Made by a program: the position numbers and the translations under genes. From Anaeramoeba flamelloides (taxonomy: Eukaryota > Metamonada > Anaeramoebidae): a stretch of DNA of 64,000 nt. The notes under the pieces were generated by a model. It saw only the letters and a list, made by a program, of their open reading frames with translations, was not told the DNA's origin and ran no database searches. Of the stretch, positions 33,278 through 45,172 are shown piece after piece (position 1 is the first letter of the stretch; the number at the start of each line of letters is the position of its first letter). The DNA lies in NCBI GenBank assembly GCA_027625915.1, contig JANTQA010000008.1, positions 459,001 through 523,000 of the forward strand, given 5' to 3'.

Positions 33278-33729
33278 TAAAAAAAAGTATCAATGTCGAA
33301 AAGATTTAAACTCAAAAAAATGAGATCGAAACTAAAGATTAATAGAAAACTAATTTATCACTTTGAGAAGAACTCATGTGAAATACTGTTTATTATCTAA
33401 TAATTTAATTTTCTTATTTTATTAAAGAGGTAAAATATAAATTCTTTTTACATTGAAAGATTTTCTTTTTCAACTAAAGATGGACATTCCTTTGTTTACG
33501 AATAGACATCAATTAATTACTATTTATAAGTAAAGTGATAAAATGTCAATTGTTTGCTGTGTGTTGGAAATTAAAAATGGATAAAATTTTAGTTGATTTT
33601 CATTTTTCCAATTCAAATTATCCCTTTTATTTGAAGGTTATCAGTCGACCCTATCTACACCGAAGAAATTTATATTAAATATGGATCATGCAAATAATCA
33701 TTAAAAAGATACTGATACTTAAATATGAT

Positions 33730-34022
33730 AAGCCCAGAAATTTTTATTTTCGGATTTTTTTGATTTACATAAAAAAGGGTTTTTTATAAAAAGACTGTAA
33801 TTTGTGACTTTATTATATTTTTTTTTTTTGACTCTCTTGTCGTCAAGATACTTTTGATATTTTTTTTTAGATAATCAAATTTTTTATAAAAGAAGATCCT
33901 CTCATTTTTTTTTTCGTTGGATTTTTAAAACAGAAGAAGTCCAATTTCACAAGATCCTTTTTTTGTGGTCAACGACTTCTTGAATATAAAGCAAATCCAT
34001 GGGAAGAAATTAGAACATTAAA
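33730..34022. mobile_element. MITE family A, copy 3 (partial, degenerate)
   Basis: The right portion matches the ends of copies 1 and 2: GAAGTCCAATTTCACAAG, then GGTCAACGACTTCTTGAATA, then AAATCCATGGGAAG and a terminal TTAGAACATTAA. Similarity fades upstream, and the left end was not found. Confidence 0.5.
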
Positions 34023-34079
34023 TATTTTATATTATTTTGATATCTAAGATCACCCAATATAAACTCCATTTCAAAATCA

Positions 34080-34250
34080 TTTACCCATTAAAAATCAAAT
34101 TTTGAAAATAAATATTTTTATAAATTAAAGGTATCTTTGATAATAAAAAAATTACGATTTTAATATTTAGTTCTATCCACTAGAAAATTTTGTTTTTCAT
34201 ATAAAAATAAAATAAAAAAATATATAAAATAAATGCTATAAAATTGGGAT
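34080..34250. repeat. Dispersed repeat N, copy 1
   Basis: This matches 50155-50330 in direct orientation: ATTAAAAATCAAATTTTG, a TATCTTTGATAATA stretch, AATTACGATTTTAATATT and a TCATATAAAAATAAAATAAA stretch. The match is mostly AT-rich, so confidence is moderate. Confidence 0.45.
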
Positions 34251-34640
34251 ATTGATTATAAAATTTAGTTAATAATCCAATACCAACAATTAAAAAATAC
34301 TAAATAAATAAATAGATAGGATAATTTACAATCTATTTCTTCAAAACTAACTTGAAAATCAAAAAAGGAAAATAAGAATGAAAATTCAACGGGTTTTTTA
34401 CTTATATATCAGTAATTTCCGTTACTTTTTAAAAAAATGATTTTCTATGAAGAAAATAAATACATTTGTGTATGTAAATGGTGAACTACAATACTTTTTC
34501 AAACAAAATTACCAAATTTTGAATACTAATAATTATTCTAAAACAAATTTACAATTTGAAAACCACAGTTAGTTTAATAATTTTGGAGAAAAACTACTCT
34601 TAGTTATATATAAAAAAATTATTATTTTAAACTTGAAAAA

Positions 34641-34673
<33 letters not shown>

Positions 34674-35329
34674 AGCTTCACTTCAAAATTTGGACACACC
34701 AAAATTCAATTTTTGAAAAAAAAAACTTATTTAATCAATTCAAGAAGAAATACAAAATTAAAACTATTTATTTGATTGAAATTTTCATATTTTTTTATAA
34801 ATTACAGTATTCAAAACAATAAAAAAATAATTCTGAATACCAATAAATCAAGAGTGTGTTAATAATTTTGGAGAGAGTAAAATAAAAAAATAAATTGAGA
34901 AATTTGGTAAAATTATATTAGAATTATTTGATCAATCAAAGAGTTTGATACCGTAAAATAATTGTATTAGAGTTCTTCTATTTTAAAAAAAACAAGTTTA
35001 TCAACATATAAATTGTTCAAAAAAAAATATGGATCAAAAGAAACTAATTACATAATTCTTAAAATGAAAGGAAAATAAAAAAACTAAATTATGAAAAAAT
35101 GATTTTCATATTTTAAAAAAATAAAAATTATTTCCAATTTGGATTGAATTGTTTTATTTTGGATATCTGAAATATTTTATTGTATGAAAAATTTTGAATT
35201 TGAGTTTGTATATTAAACTTCTTTATTTGTGTTCTTTAACTTCCTGTGTTTTTTTTATTTTTTTTAAAATGAAAAAATATCTGATTAAAAACATCAAACC
35301 ATTAATTGAATAAAATTTCACATAATATA

Positions 35330-35522
35330 CAGTTAGTTTCACTTTTAAGGCACAAATTTTCATCGTAATTTACGGCACAAAAAAATCTCAAATTAATATA
35401 CTAAATTTGGAATTTTTTTTTACAATTTATTTTTCGATAATCTGAATTATGTGCCTTAATTTGAGATTTTTATTGTGCTTTAATTTTCCTAGAATTTTAT
35501 GCCTTAAAAGTGGAACTGACTG
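35330..35522. mobile_element. Tc1/mariner-type MITE with TA target-site duplication
   Basis: A 193-bp element. The left end is CAGTTAGTTTCACTTTTAAG then GCACAAA. The right end on the other strand is CAGTCAGTTCCACTTTTAAG then GCATAAA. The inverted match extends about 75 bases, including an internal AAAAATCTCAAATTAA block. Both ends are bordered by TA (35328-35329 and 35523-35524), the duplication expected of Tc1/mariner transposition. No coding capacity. Confidence 0.85.
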
Positions 35523-36579
35523 TATTTTTTTAAAGTCATTAATATTACAACATATAATATTAAGAAGTACTTATTTATTATATTATTCCCAAATTGCGAT
35601 TGATATAAAAATTATAATCCATTTTGTCATTTTTTAATATCATAATATTAAAATTGACAATATTTTCTACAATTATTTCTCAATTTTTTAACTCTTTTCA
35701 AACAAAAAAAAATAAATTAAATTAATAATTATAAAAAAAATCCTAATAATCATCTAATGTTTTTTTTAAAAAAATAAGAATATCGCATGTGCAATAAATG
35801 ATTTCTTTATATTTAAATTTTTATCTTAAATTTGTATTTTTTTTTTTTGATCTATTTTTGGTTAAACCACAATTATTATTAAATCAAGTATTGATAATCT
35901 TATAAATTTCAACACAATATAATATCAATATATAAAATTATTCAAGAATTTGGACCAAACTAAATATCAGTGGGACCTAAAAAATAAAACAAAATATCTG
36001 AAATAAATTATTTAGGAATCTGGTTCGAAAAAAAAAACATTGACAGAAAATTTTTTATAAAGTAAAAATGACTTCATCAAAAATCAAAACAATTTTTATC
36101 CAACAAAAATTTTCAAATGGTAAAACTACTTATGAATAAATAAATATATATCATCTATTTATTTTGTGGATTCGTTTAATTTAATCTAACTCGAAAATAT
36201 TATGACCCATTAGGTATTTGGATAAATAAATAAAAGTCACAAAATTTTTAAAAATTAGCTCACTTTCTCCCAGGATATATATTTAACTGAAAGAAAAATT
36301 TTATTATAACTGACAATTTCTAAATATAAAAGAAGATTTAAACTCAAAAAGAAATTAGAAATTCTTTGCTGTGAACAGAGATCAAAAAATTTAAAATTTA
36401 AAAAAAAGACAACAAAAATATTAATTGGAAAGCGGAAAATCTGAAATTGCTAAATTTTATTAGATGGAAATCTTAACCAATTTATAGAAATCTTGATAAC
36501 ACAATGTTCTAGATGTAAATTTTAAGAATATTTAAATTTTATTCGACGAAACAACAATTTAAATGAACATTCGTTTCAT

Positions 36580-37590
36580 CAAGTTATTTATAGTGCCTTA
36601 AAGTGCCTAGTTTTTTTTTATTTAAGAAATAAAACTGAAAATTTCTAAAATTTTCTTTTTATTTCTTAAATTAAAATAAAACTAACTAACAAAAAAACGA
36701 AAATGGGGGGGTTCAACTTCCATCTTAAAACTCAGAAATTTCACAAATTATCTAAATAGTTATTCTCTGCGTTATTATAAAAAGAAAATAAAAACAAATT
36801 CTAATAATTAGCATAAAAAATATCATAACTCAGAAAATAGAGGAAGATATTGATAATTTTTTCTGGGATTTCCCATTCTATGGAGAAAATCTGAAATTTT
36901 GAATTCAAGAATTAATTCGAATAAACCAAAATCATTAAGATAATACCTTTAATTTAATTCAAAGCTAAGACTTATTATTTATTTTATTATTAGTTAATGA
37001 TAAAGAAAATTATGATTCTTTATTAAACCTTCTAAACAAAAATTGAGAAATAAGGGAAGTTCTGTTAAGTCCTGCCGAGTACCTAGGTTTTTTTTAAAAA
37101 AATTTTCAAATGTAAAGAAAATTAAATGAAATTTCCTGTTTATTTCAAAAATCAAAAAAAAAAAACTAACGGTGGTTTTCTTGAGGTTTTCTCTTTTATT
37201 TGTTAAGTATTCTCGGTTTTTTTGAGGTTTTCTATTTTATTTGTGAAGTGTTCTAACTTTTTTTGACTTTTCTATTTATTTGTGAAGTCTTCTAGGTTTT
37301 TTTAACTTTAAAAAAAAACCTAACGAAAATCTATTGATTTTCATTTTAAACAGAAAACCCAAGAAGTAACAACACTTTTCCAGAATTCAGTAAAAAATAG
37401 AGAAAAATCTTTCATTTTACACACTTCTCTTGGATTCTTGAAAAGCTAACTTAGGGTTTTTTATTAATTTGAGAAATAAACAGAAATTTAAATTAATTTT
37501 CAGTTTATTTCCAAAATTAAAACAAAAAAGATAACAGCTGTTAGGGGAAAACAATTTCCTCCCTTCAAAATAAAAAAAAAAAAAAAAATT
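36580..37590. repeat. Dispersed repeat I, copy 1, with internal ~55-bp tandem units
   Basis: Between about 37190 and 37310 the unit TTTATTTGTGAAGTGTTCTA, followed by a T-rich stretch and GAGGTTTTCTA, recurs three times with changes. The wider region matches 60510-61060, sharing TTTATTTGTGAAGTGTTCTA, GAAATAAACAGAAA, AGAGAAAAATCTTTCATT and AATTTTCAGTTTATTT against the TTTTCGGTTTATTTT form. It ends in an A run at 37571-37588. No protein was recognised. Confidence 0.55.
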
Positions 37591-37608
37591 CAACAGATTT
37601 AACCTCTT

Positions 37609-37905
37609 GTGAAAAAAACTGAAATAGGGAAAAAAAAATGTAACCCGTTTTTTAATTGGAACTATACTGAAAAAGAAAAGTTAGTTCAATTAATAAAAGA
37701 AAAAATAAATGACTTAAGGACAAAATGGTGGATTAAATTCAATATAAGTTTTATTAATTCTATCTTTTGGTATGGGTTTTTATTGGATAGATCAATTAAT
37801 AAAAATTTGTTAAAAAACGATTATTTTTGCGATCTCCAAAACCAATTACAAGATGTTGACAAACAAATAGATTTAAATAGGAATTGTCAATTGGATCGAA
37901 AATAA
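37609..37905 (+). CDS. Unrecognised short open frame next to repeat I
   Basis: A 98-codon frame without an ATG (it would start at GTG) directly after the A run that ends repeat I. Parts look protein-like (NWNYTEKEKLVQLIKEKIND, NDYFCDLQNQLQDVDK). It resembles no family I know. It may be an exon of an unseen gene, a transposon remnant or chance, and no splice partner was found. Confidence 0.2.
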   Translation: MKKTEIGKKKCNPFFNWNYTEKEKLVQLIKEKINDLRTKWWIKFNISFINSIFWYGFLLDRSINKNLLKNDYFCDLQNQLQDVDKQIDLNRNCQLDRK

Positions 37906-38544
37906 TACTAGTAGATTATTCTTTAAAGTTAGTTGTCTTCTGCTCTTAATTGATCTTTCTTTTAATTTTCTCGTAAGCTTACTAATTAAAAATCTGTTTG
38001 CATTTTTTCTTACCCTGTTTCACCTTTTTTTCTCGAACGGTAAATAAATTTTTGGAGTGAAAATAAAAGATCAATATTTAATAGATATTCAAGGATTCAA
38101 TTTTTGTTTGATTTTTCTTGTACTTTTAAAATAAGATTAAATTTTGAAGTTAATTTGTACATATAAACTATCATAAATTATTAAAAGTGAAAGGTGTTCA
38201 AAATAAAAAAATTTTGACAAATTTGTCTTTTTTTGAAAATTTATAAAAATTTCTTGCTATTTTCGGCAAGCAACCAAAAATTTTAACAAAACAACATGAA
38301 AGCCTTTGAATTTTTTTCTTATAATGATTTATCTTAAAAACTTTATAAATTAATAAATAATTGTTCAAAACAAGTAATATATTGGGATTAAATCACTCTA
38401 ATAACAAAAAATACATACAGTTAGATTTATGTTTAGCTCAAGGTTTTGGAATTAACTCTCAAATCAAATTAAATTATTTTTTATTTTTCTATTTTTTTTT
38501 ATTTGACAAATTTTCAAATATTTTGAAAAAAAACAACAAACAAA
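37906..38544. other. Upstream region of the E2F/DP-like gene
   Basis: About 37930-38060 contains a segment shared with 47450-47580 (see that entry), including CACCTTTTTTTCTCGAACGG. The last 100 bases before the start codon are A/T-rich with AACAACAAACAAAATGG around the ATG. No other gene is seen. Confidence 0.5.
37930..38060. repeat. Dispersed repeat M, copy 1
   Basis: ATTAAAAATCTGTTTGCATT, then TTACCCTGTTTCACC, then TTTTTTCTCGAACGG matches GTTAAAAATCTTTTTGAAAT, TTACCTGTTTCAC and TTTTTTTCACGAACGG at about 47500-47557 in the same orientation. The CGAACGG end is distinctive in such AT-rich DNA. Confidence 0.5.
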
Positions 38545-38986
38545 ATGGATCCAAACCAACAAAACGAAATACCCTTAAAAAGGCCACGCCGATCACAAAG
38601 AAAAGTAAAAATTGAACTCAAGGATCCCGATTTTCTACCCGATGAAGAAGAGATTGAAGAAGAAGAAGAAGACGACGAACCTTATGATCCAAACACCAAA
38701 ATGGAAGAGGTCACTGAAATCTATGAAAAGCCAAAGACACGAACAAGAAGAACAAGAAACTCAACCCAAAATACACAAAACACAAAAAAGGCACCAAAAA
38801 AAACCACAAAAAATACGATCAGTGGAATAAAGAAGAATCCAAAAATAAAAAAAGAAAGTATTGAGCATTGTACAATCAGAATTTTAAGACTTTTACAGAA
38901 ACGTATGGTTTTTTTAATTTTTTAATCCACAACAACGCTGCTGAAAGATCTTTTCCAAAAATTGAATATTTAATTTCTTTTGATTA

Positions 38987-39021
<35 letters not shown>

Positions 39022-42000
39022 AATTTTCTTGTCTCTTTTATTTTTAAAAAAGTGGAAACACTGAGTTGACAAAAGTTGTATTAAAATTGTTTGATTGGTA
39101 TCCAATATAAAACTGTTTTAGAATTTTTGTTCAACTTATTGTTTGTACTTTCTTTTGAAAATGTAATTTAAAATTTGTTTAATTTTTACTACTTAAAGGA
39201 GGAAAAATGGTATTTAAAGATATTTTTACAGAACTTGGTATTGGGTATCGTAGAGCTTATGATATTTTAAATGGTTTGTCCTTGAATTATTCTTCTCTTT
39301 TTTATTCTTATTTCAATTTTATTCTTTTGAAAAAAAAATTAAAAAAAAACAAAAAGTTGTTTTGGAATAGTTAAACTAAAAATTTTTAAAGTCGACTTCA
39401 AACTGTCTAATTCAACTGTTTCAAACAGTTTGGATCACACTTTAGAAAACTTTCGATACAGCTCCCTCTTTAAGTACATTAACTCTTGTTTTCAATTTCA
39501 ATTCTTTTTTTTTTTTTTTTTTTTTACAAACACAAAAACAAAAACAAAAATTTAAATCATGTGAAACACATTTCTTTCTTATTTGTCACGAATCAGTCCT
39601 TTTAACAACTCCTTTGGTACACAAACCTGGTAAAAAACGCGAAAGTAAAATGCCTTATATTTATTTAGATGGCGAACCTTTACCAGAGGTAGTTGATGTA
39701 GTAAACATCTTGGAACAAATTGAATATGAGGAATCACAAATTAATGTTTTAACAAATTATGTTAATCGTTTAGAAGAAGAGCTAGGGAAAAATGAACCGT
39801 TTGTTTTTTTTATTTTTTTTTTTTATTTTTATCTCTCTCACATTAAATTTAAAAATTTAATGATTGATTTAATCACTAGCTAAATTACCTTTCGATCCCT
39901 TTTTAAGATTTAAATGAATATGGTGATTTTATCTTTTAACTAGATGATAGATTTTTAAAATTATTTCACTTTAATTTTGCAATTCATAAAATATAGTATT
40001 TAATTTTCTTTTCACTAAAGCCGTTATAAAAATGTGAGGACTTTTTAAAAAACTTTTATCAAGTTATCTATTTTAAAAAAGTGAGGTAATTTTATGAAAC
40101 TTTTATCAAGTTTTCTATTTAAAAAAAGTAAAAACTTTTTAAGAATGCAAAACTTTTTGAAAGCTTTTGTATTTTAATAAAGTGAAGTCTCAACCATTAA
40201 AGGTGATGACAGAGGTTGGTGTGTCAAGGTAAGCGCCTTTTTTTAAAAAAAGTTTTCACTTTATTAAAACAGAAAACTTGATAAAAGTTTTAATTCTTAC
40301 AATCCCATAAAAAAAAAAAAAGAACTCTCTTTTTTTAAAATGACTGCACTTTTTTTTTTTTTTTATCATTATGAACCTATTTTTTGAAAATGGTCAAATT
40401 AAAACTTCACATATTTTTAATTTTCAAATGACTGTAACTTTTAATTCTAAATGAATTAAAAAAAAACTTATTTAAAGCTAGAATTTTGTAAATTTTTTTA
40501 CTCTTCTTTCAAAACAGTTCTTGACAAAGAATGGATTGACGATTCAACTAATTTTACAAAGTTTCTTAACATTTATACCAATAAAATACTTTATACAACA
40601 CTCATTTAAAAACAATTAAAAAATGGAAAATGAAATAAAAATTTGAAAACATTTATTTGAATTTTCCAGAATTAAAATTACTTTAAATAACAAGAAATTT
40701 AATGAAATCAAATAATTTCCTGTTGATTAATCATTAAGACAACCCAGTATCTTATCTCATATCTGAAAAAAATTAAATTGAATTAAATTTTAATGTAATT
40801 TTTCAGCCTTAAAAAACTATTTAATTCTTCTGGAAATTACACTTCTTTGCAAGACATCTTTTGCTTTCAAATCAAATAGCCAACTTTTCAACAGCCGAAT
40901 TCAAAACATAAGAATATTGTTTAGTATTCTATATAAGACTTAACTATATAAATTCGGTGATCAGTGAGTGTTACTTTTATGTTTAACTTTATATCTATTG
41001 ACTTTAAAGAATTTCAAGGAAATAAAAATTGTTAAAATTGAAAATTTAGAGGTTTTTTTGAAATTCCTCAATTTTAAACAAAAGGTTTTCTCCTTTTTGT
41101 AATCCAAAGTTACCTGAATAATCTTGGAAAAAATATAATACTCTTTTTTAGGTCAAGGATCCTCCACGATCCATCAACTTCTCTTCCAACAAGTCATGTT
41201 ATTTTGGTTAGGAATACTTTCGTTTTCCAATTAATAAATGAGATTTTTTTATTTGGATTCCCAAAAATGTTGTTTTTTTCAAAGTGGGTCGAAAAAGCAC
41301 ATCTTTACAAAACAATTAAAAAGAAAAATTGTCTCAGACTTTATTTTGGATCTTCATGTTAAAACTTTTTTGATAAAATTTACATTTTTTAAATTCGAAT
41401 TTAACACAAAGATAAAACTTGGAAAATTTCTCGATTGGGACATTAACATTTAAGGTAACAAAAATCTACTTTTCAACTCATCTTGATGTGTTCAAAGATT
41501 TATCAAAAATTTTAAAAATCATTAAATGATTTTCATTCAAATCGAAAATTGGCTCTATTTTGAATTTCTTTCAACAGACAATCTATTAAATGCTGTAATG
41601 GCTTATATATTGGATTTCAAGAGTATCTGAAGATTAAATATAATATAGTCCTTAATAGTTTTTTAATACAAATAATTCCAAAAATGGAATAATTTCGTTA
41701 ATCTCTGTTGATTACTAAACTCCATTTCAAAAATTGTGACTCACCTGACATAATAAATTGAAAAAAAAAAAAAATATGTTCTTTGAGTATTAAATAACAA
41801 TTAATAATTAAATCTGATTCATAATTCACTTTTAAGTCATTCTAAATATATAAAAGCCTGATATATTAAAAATTAAAAAAAATTAAACTCAAAATCTTAA
41901 AAAAAACTGAGTCAGTATTTTTGAAATGAGTATTACTGATTTTTTATTACTGAACTTTCACTGAAAAAAGGTTAAAACGAAGATTTTTTTGCTAATCATT

Positions 42001-43796
42001 AAATTATTTTTAAAAGACATTCCATAGTCTCAATTTTCTTTATGATTATTTATTGGTCTTTTCAAACATCTATTTTTTTTATCCTTGATCTTTCGCAAAA
42101 ACAAAAAAAAGGATTTAAAGAAAAAACAAAACTAAAAAAAAAAGCAAAAGAAAAATAAAGAAATTTATCAAATTATAATCAAAAAAAAAAGAAAAACTAA
42201 AATTTTACGAAATTAGAAAAAATAAATCTGATCTAACAATTGAAAAATTTTTTTAATAAGAACATGGTTTAAAACCACATAAAGAAATGCTTCCATTAAC
42301 ATTATAAAGTGAGTCAAAAATTTTGAAAAATAGCTTAATATTCAATTTAGCTTGAAATAATAATAATAATAAATATTGTTTATTTTTATTAACAGGACTC
42401 AATTTTTTGTGACTTTCCATATTTTTTTACTTTAACGATAAGAAACTTTAATTTTTATGAAAATTCTAAAAATAAAGTAGCAATATTTTATTTTTAAAAA
42501 TGAATTTTTTTCGAAATTGTTAATTTTGTATTCTAAAAGTTCCAAAAAACACTTTCTTTGTAATTTTATATTGAAACATAGAATACTGAAAATCACTATT
42601 TTTATGAGACATCATCTGACCAAAATAATTTTTTTACCCTTTAACTTTGAATGGCAATTAGAGCAACTCCATACTCGATATTAATGAAATGAATCCGATT
42701 CTTGATTCAACAATATTTCTAATTTTAAGTCAGTAATTAGGACACACATGACTAATATATACGTTAATCTTTTTTATAGAAATAATAAAACAAACAAAAA
42801 AAGAATTTTTTCACAATAAGTAATTAACTGCTATTTTTTATTGTGATTTTCTTTTTCTGGTACTCTATTTTTTTGAAATTAAATCGATTTTTCAGGTACT
42901 GTTAAGAATTTTAATAGTGAAAAAAAAAATATTTTTGATGATTTCTCTTAAAATACAATAAGCAACCAATAATAATTTTTTAATGTTCAAAAGAAAATTA
43001 ATAACAAATTTTCTTTTTTGGTAAATTTCCGAAGATTTGATTTAAATTCAGAGATAAAAATATTTGATCTTTGAAAAAACAATGATGTACACAAAAAAAA
43101 TTAGATTTTATATAAAACCTTTTAATAAAAAGAATTTTTTATTCCAATATTGAATAAAAAGAATTCAAATAATTTAACAGTCTTTGTTCATTGAAGAAAA
43201 AATTGATAAAACTAAAAAAATCTGAATTTAAATTTAAACTTTTCGGCACATGTATATATATATATATTTCCAAATATTCAACAAAGAGAATCCAAATAGT
43301 TTAAAAATGAATCATTGAATAAAAATATTTTTAATTTTTTTTTTTTTAATTTATTAATTAAACAAGAATTAAATAGTAAAATTAAGATTTTCTGTTTGAA
43401 AAAAACACTAAATATGGCATGATCTAAATTATTTTTAATTCTGTTTTTATTAATAAAACATTGATAATTATTCAGTTATTATTATTTCTGAAATCTATAT
43501 TATTGAAATTGGCATGCTTATAAATTTTTACAAAAAAAAATTAAAATTTAATTTCAAAATTCCTCTTTAAAATTAAACAAAAAATGAAAACTCGATATCT
43601 TTATTTATATTAAATGGATTTATTCATATATTAATTAATTTATTTCTTTTTATTATTATCAATTTACTTTTTTTTTTTTTTTTTTTATTTACTTTTTTTT
43701 ATTTTCATTTTAAATAGAATCGATTTAAAGGGGTTATTAGACGAATTTAATGAGGAAGAATACGATCTATCACCTTTCATCCAAGATGAAAATTAA
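38545..43796 (+). CDS. E2F/DP-family-like winged-helix transcription factor
   Basis: Exons 38545-38902, 39199-39273, 39597-39798 and 43718-43796 join in frame through GT-AG introns into 237 residues. The N-terminus is basic with an acidic stretch (EEEIEEEEEDDEPYD) and Arg/Lys/Thr-rich. Residues about 104-170 read IEHCTIRILRLLQKRGG, then ELGIGYRRAYDILNVL and PLVHKPGKKRESK. The RR-x-YDI-x-NVL signature is the DNA-recognition helix of E2F/DP. A predicted coiled coil follows (VVNILEQIEYEESQ, VNRLEEEL, about 180-208). The last exon encodes an acidic tail (DLKGLLDEFNEEEYDLSPFI) like an E2F activation/pocket-protein-binding segment. The family controls G1/S genes. Shorter than animal E2Fs, and whether E2F or DP is open. 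Confidence 0.7.
40030..40300. mobile_element. Small foldback element
   Basis: AAAACTTTTATCAAGTTATC (followed by TATTTTAAAAAAGTGAGG) occurs near 40049. It recurs as AAAACTTTTATCAAGTTTTC near 40098. It appears inverted as TTTTCACTTTATTAAAACAG then AAAACTTGATAAAAGTTTT near 40253-40291. No coding capacity; the borders are uncertain. Confidence 0.5.
40540..40700. repeat. Dispersed repeat O, copy 2
   Basis: The direct-orientation match of 18640-18780: AATTTTACAAAGTTTCTTA, then AATAAAATACTTTATAC, then AAAATGGAAAATGAAATAAA. It sits in an intron. Confidence 0.5.
41724..42332. mobile_element. MITE family B, copy 2
   Basis: It starts TTTCAAAAATTGTGACTCAC and ends AAGTGAGTCAAAAATTTTGA. It is the same length and orientation as copy 1 (3693-4328), with TTACTGAACTTTCACTGAAA, CATAGTCTCAATTTTCTT and CCATTAACATTATAAAGTGA all shared. 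It lies inside an intron. No coding capacity. Confidence 0.8.
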
Positions 43797-44631
43797 TTGA
43801 ATTATTTTTACTTTTTTTTTATTTAAATTAATAAATTGTAATACTCATTTAAAAAGTATATCTTAAATTATTCAAAATTAAAACAAATAATTCTCAATTT
43901 TCATAAACAAATATGAATAAAACATTTTTTAAAAAAATATTTTGAAATAGCACAGATTTTATTAAAATACTTTTAAAATACAAAACTTTTTAGAATTTTA
44001 TCAATAAAAAAAATATTTATTCAATTTTTTTTTATGTTTTTTCTTTTTATTTAATTTTTTATCCGAAGAAACTGTATTGGATTTTTAAATTCAATTTTAC
44101 TCAAAAAATTCCACTCTATTTTTTGAATTATAAATATCTAATTTTTGTTTCCTGAGAGGATTTCTATGATTAGTAGATTTTCAAATAAATCTGAAAAAAA
44201 CAATAACACCTCAATTTAGTTTTTAATTTATTTGTTCTGTTGATCTCAAAAAGCTTTGATAATAAAAGTAAACATAACAATAACTGTCTTAATTGGTTTG
44301 ATTTGGTAACATTCTACTTTTTTATGTTTCGAGTTTGGTCTTGGAAGAATGAAAAAAATGATAATGTTAGTAGGGATACAAGATGAAATTGAGGAATTCA
44401 AAAAACATAGATAAATCTCATCTGAGAACTTTGGATAATATCATTATTTGGAGCCTTAAAGGTAACCCAAAAAGAAGGAATTATAACTAATGATTTCTGA
44501 ATAAATAGGAGAATATGAGATGCGTTGTATTTTTTGAACTTTTGATCTAACTTGACACAAAAAGGCGAAAAAACAAAACAAAATATCAAAAAATACTAAT
44601 TTATGATTTTTTACTGATACAAAACTTTGTT

Positions 44632-45172
44632 ACGGTTAAAGGTGATCTAGCATTTTTTCAAATATCAATTATTTTTTATAATTGTCCTTTAAAGAACAAA
44701 TAAGAAATAAGTAGAATAATAAAACAAACCAGAGTGTAGTTGATATCCACACATAGGGAATAACACTAATTAAAAACCAATAGATTTTCTTAAAAATTGA
44801 AAAACTCAAAATTCTTTGGCCTTATTCTGAAAAATAACAATGTTCATTTTGATCTTTCAAACAAATATCAAAGAAAATCCCAATAGAAAAAAAAATTATT
44901 TCTCTACAATACTTTTTACGGTTTCAGTAATATTAGAATAACACTTTTTTACCACATAGTTATTGACATTGCAATAAAAAGCATTTTTTTTACAAATGAA
45001 ATCCGTATCAAAATCAAATCAAAAAAAGGAAGAAAAATGAAAAAGAAAAAATGTCAAAAAACGATTTCAATTTTGAAATTTCCAAAATAAATTAAATCCT
45101 CTAATATCAATTCAAAAGTTTCAGACATATATAATACACTTTCCATAGAACGGTAGCCTTTGATTTGAAAAT
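44632..45172. mobile_element. MITE family L, copy 1
   Basis: It matches 50670-51365 in direct orientation. Shared landmarks are TTTTTTCAAATATCAATTA, TTAAAAATTGAAAAACTC, GGTTTCAGTAATATTAGAAT and TTATTGACATTGCAATAAAA. The ends (GTTAAAGGTGATCTAGC, and GGTAGCCTTTGATTTG) are degenerate versions of those of copy 2. Confidence 0.6.

Larger units (their letters stand above)
33278..35329. other. Upstream of the RING/F-box gene; decayed repeats
   Basis: No gene seen. About 33730-34022 is a poor third copy of MITE family A and 34080-34250 resembles 50155-50330; both are listed. An (AT)n microsatellite lies at about 34645-34673, followed by a lone Tc1-like terminal word (CAAAATTTGGACACACC). Confidence 0.5.
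39799..43717 (+). other. 3.9-kb last intron of the E2F/DP-like gene
   Basis: It opens GTTTGTTTTTTT and closes TTTTAAATAG. Both neighbours stay in frame (GKNEP then IDLKGLL) and the last exon ends in a stop after 26 codons, which supports the join. The intron holds a foldback element (about 40030-40300), repeat O copy 2 (40540-40700), MITE family B copy 2 (41724-42332) and an (AT)n run at 43252-43268. The frame at 41238-41453 is not supported as a gene. Confidence 0.65.

Noticed and set aside
38545-38925. The E2F-like first exon read through to a stop at 38925 as a complete 126-residue gene
   Set aside because: The donor GTATGG at 38903 leads in phase to a winged-helix exon with RRAYDILN; the extra codons after it (MVFLIF) look like intron.
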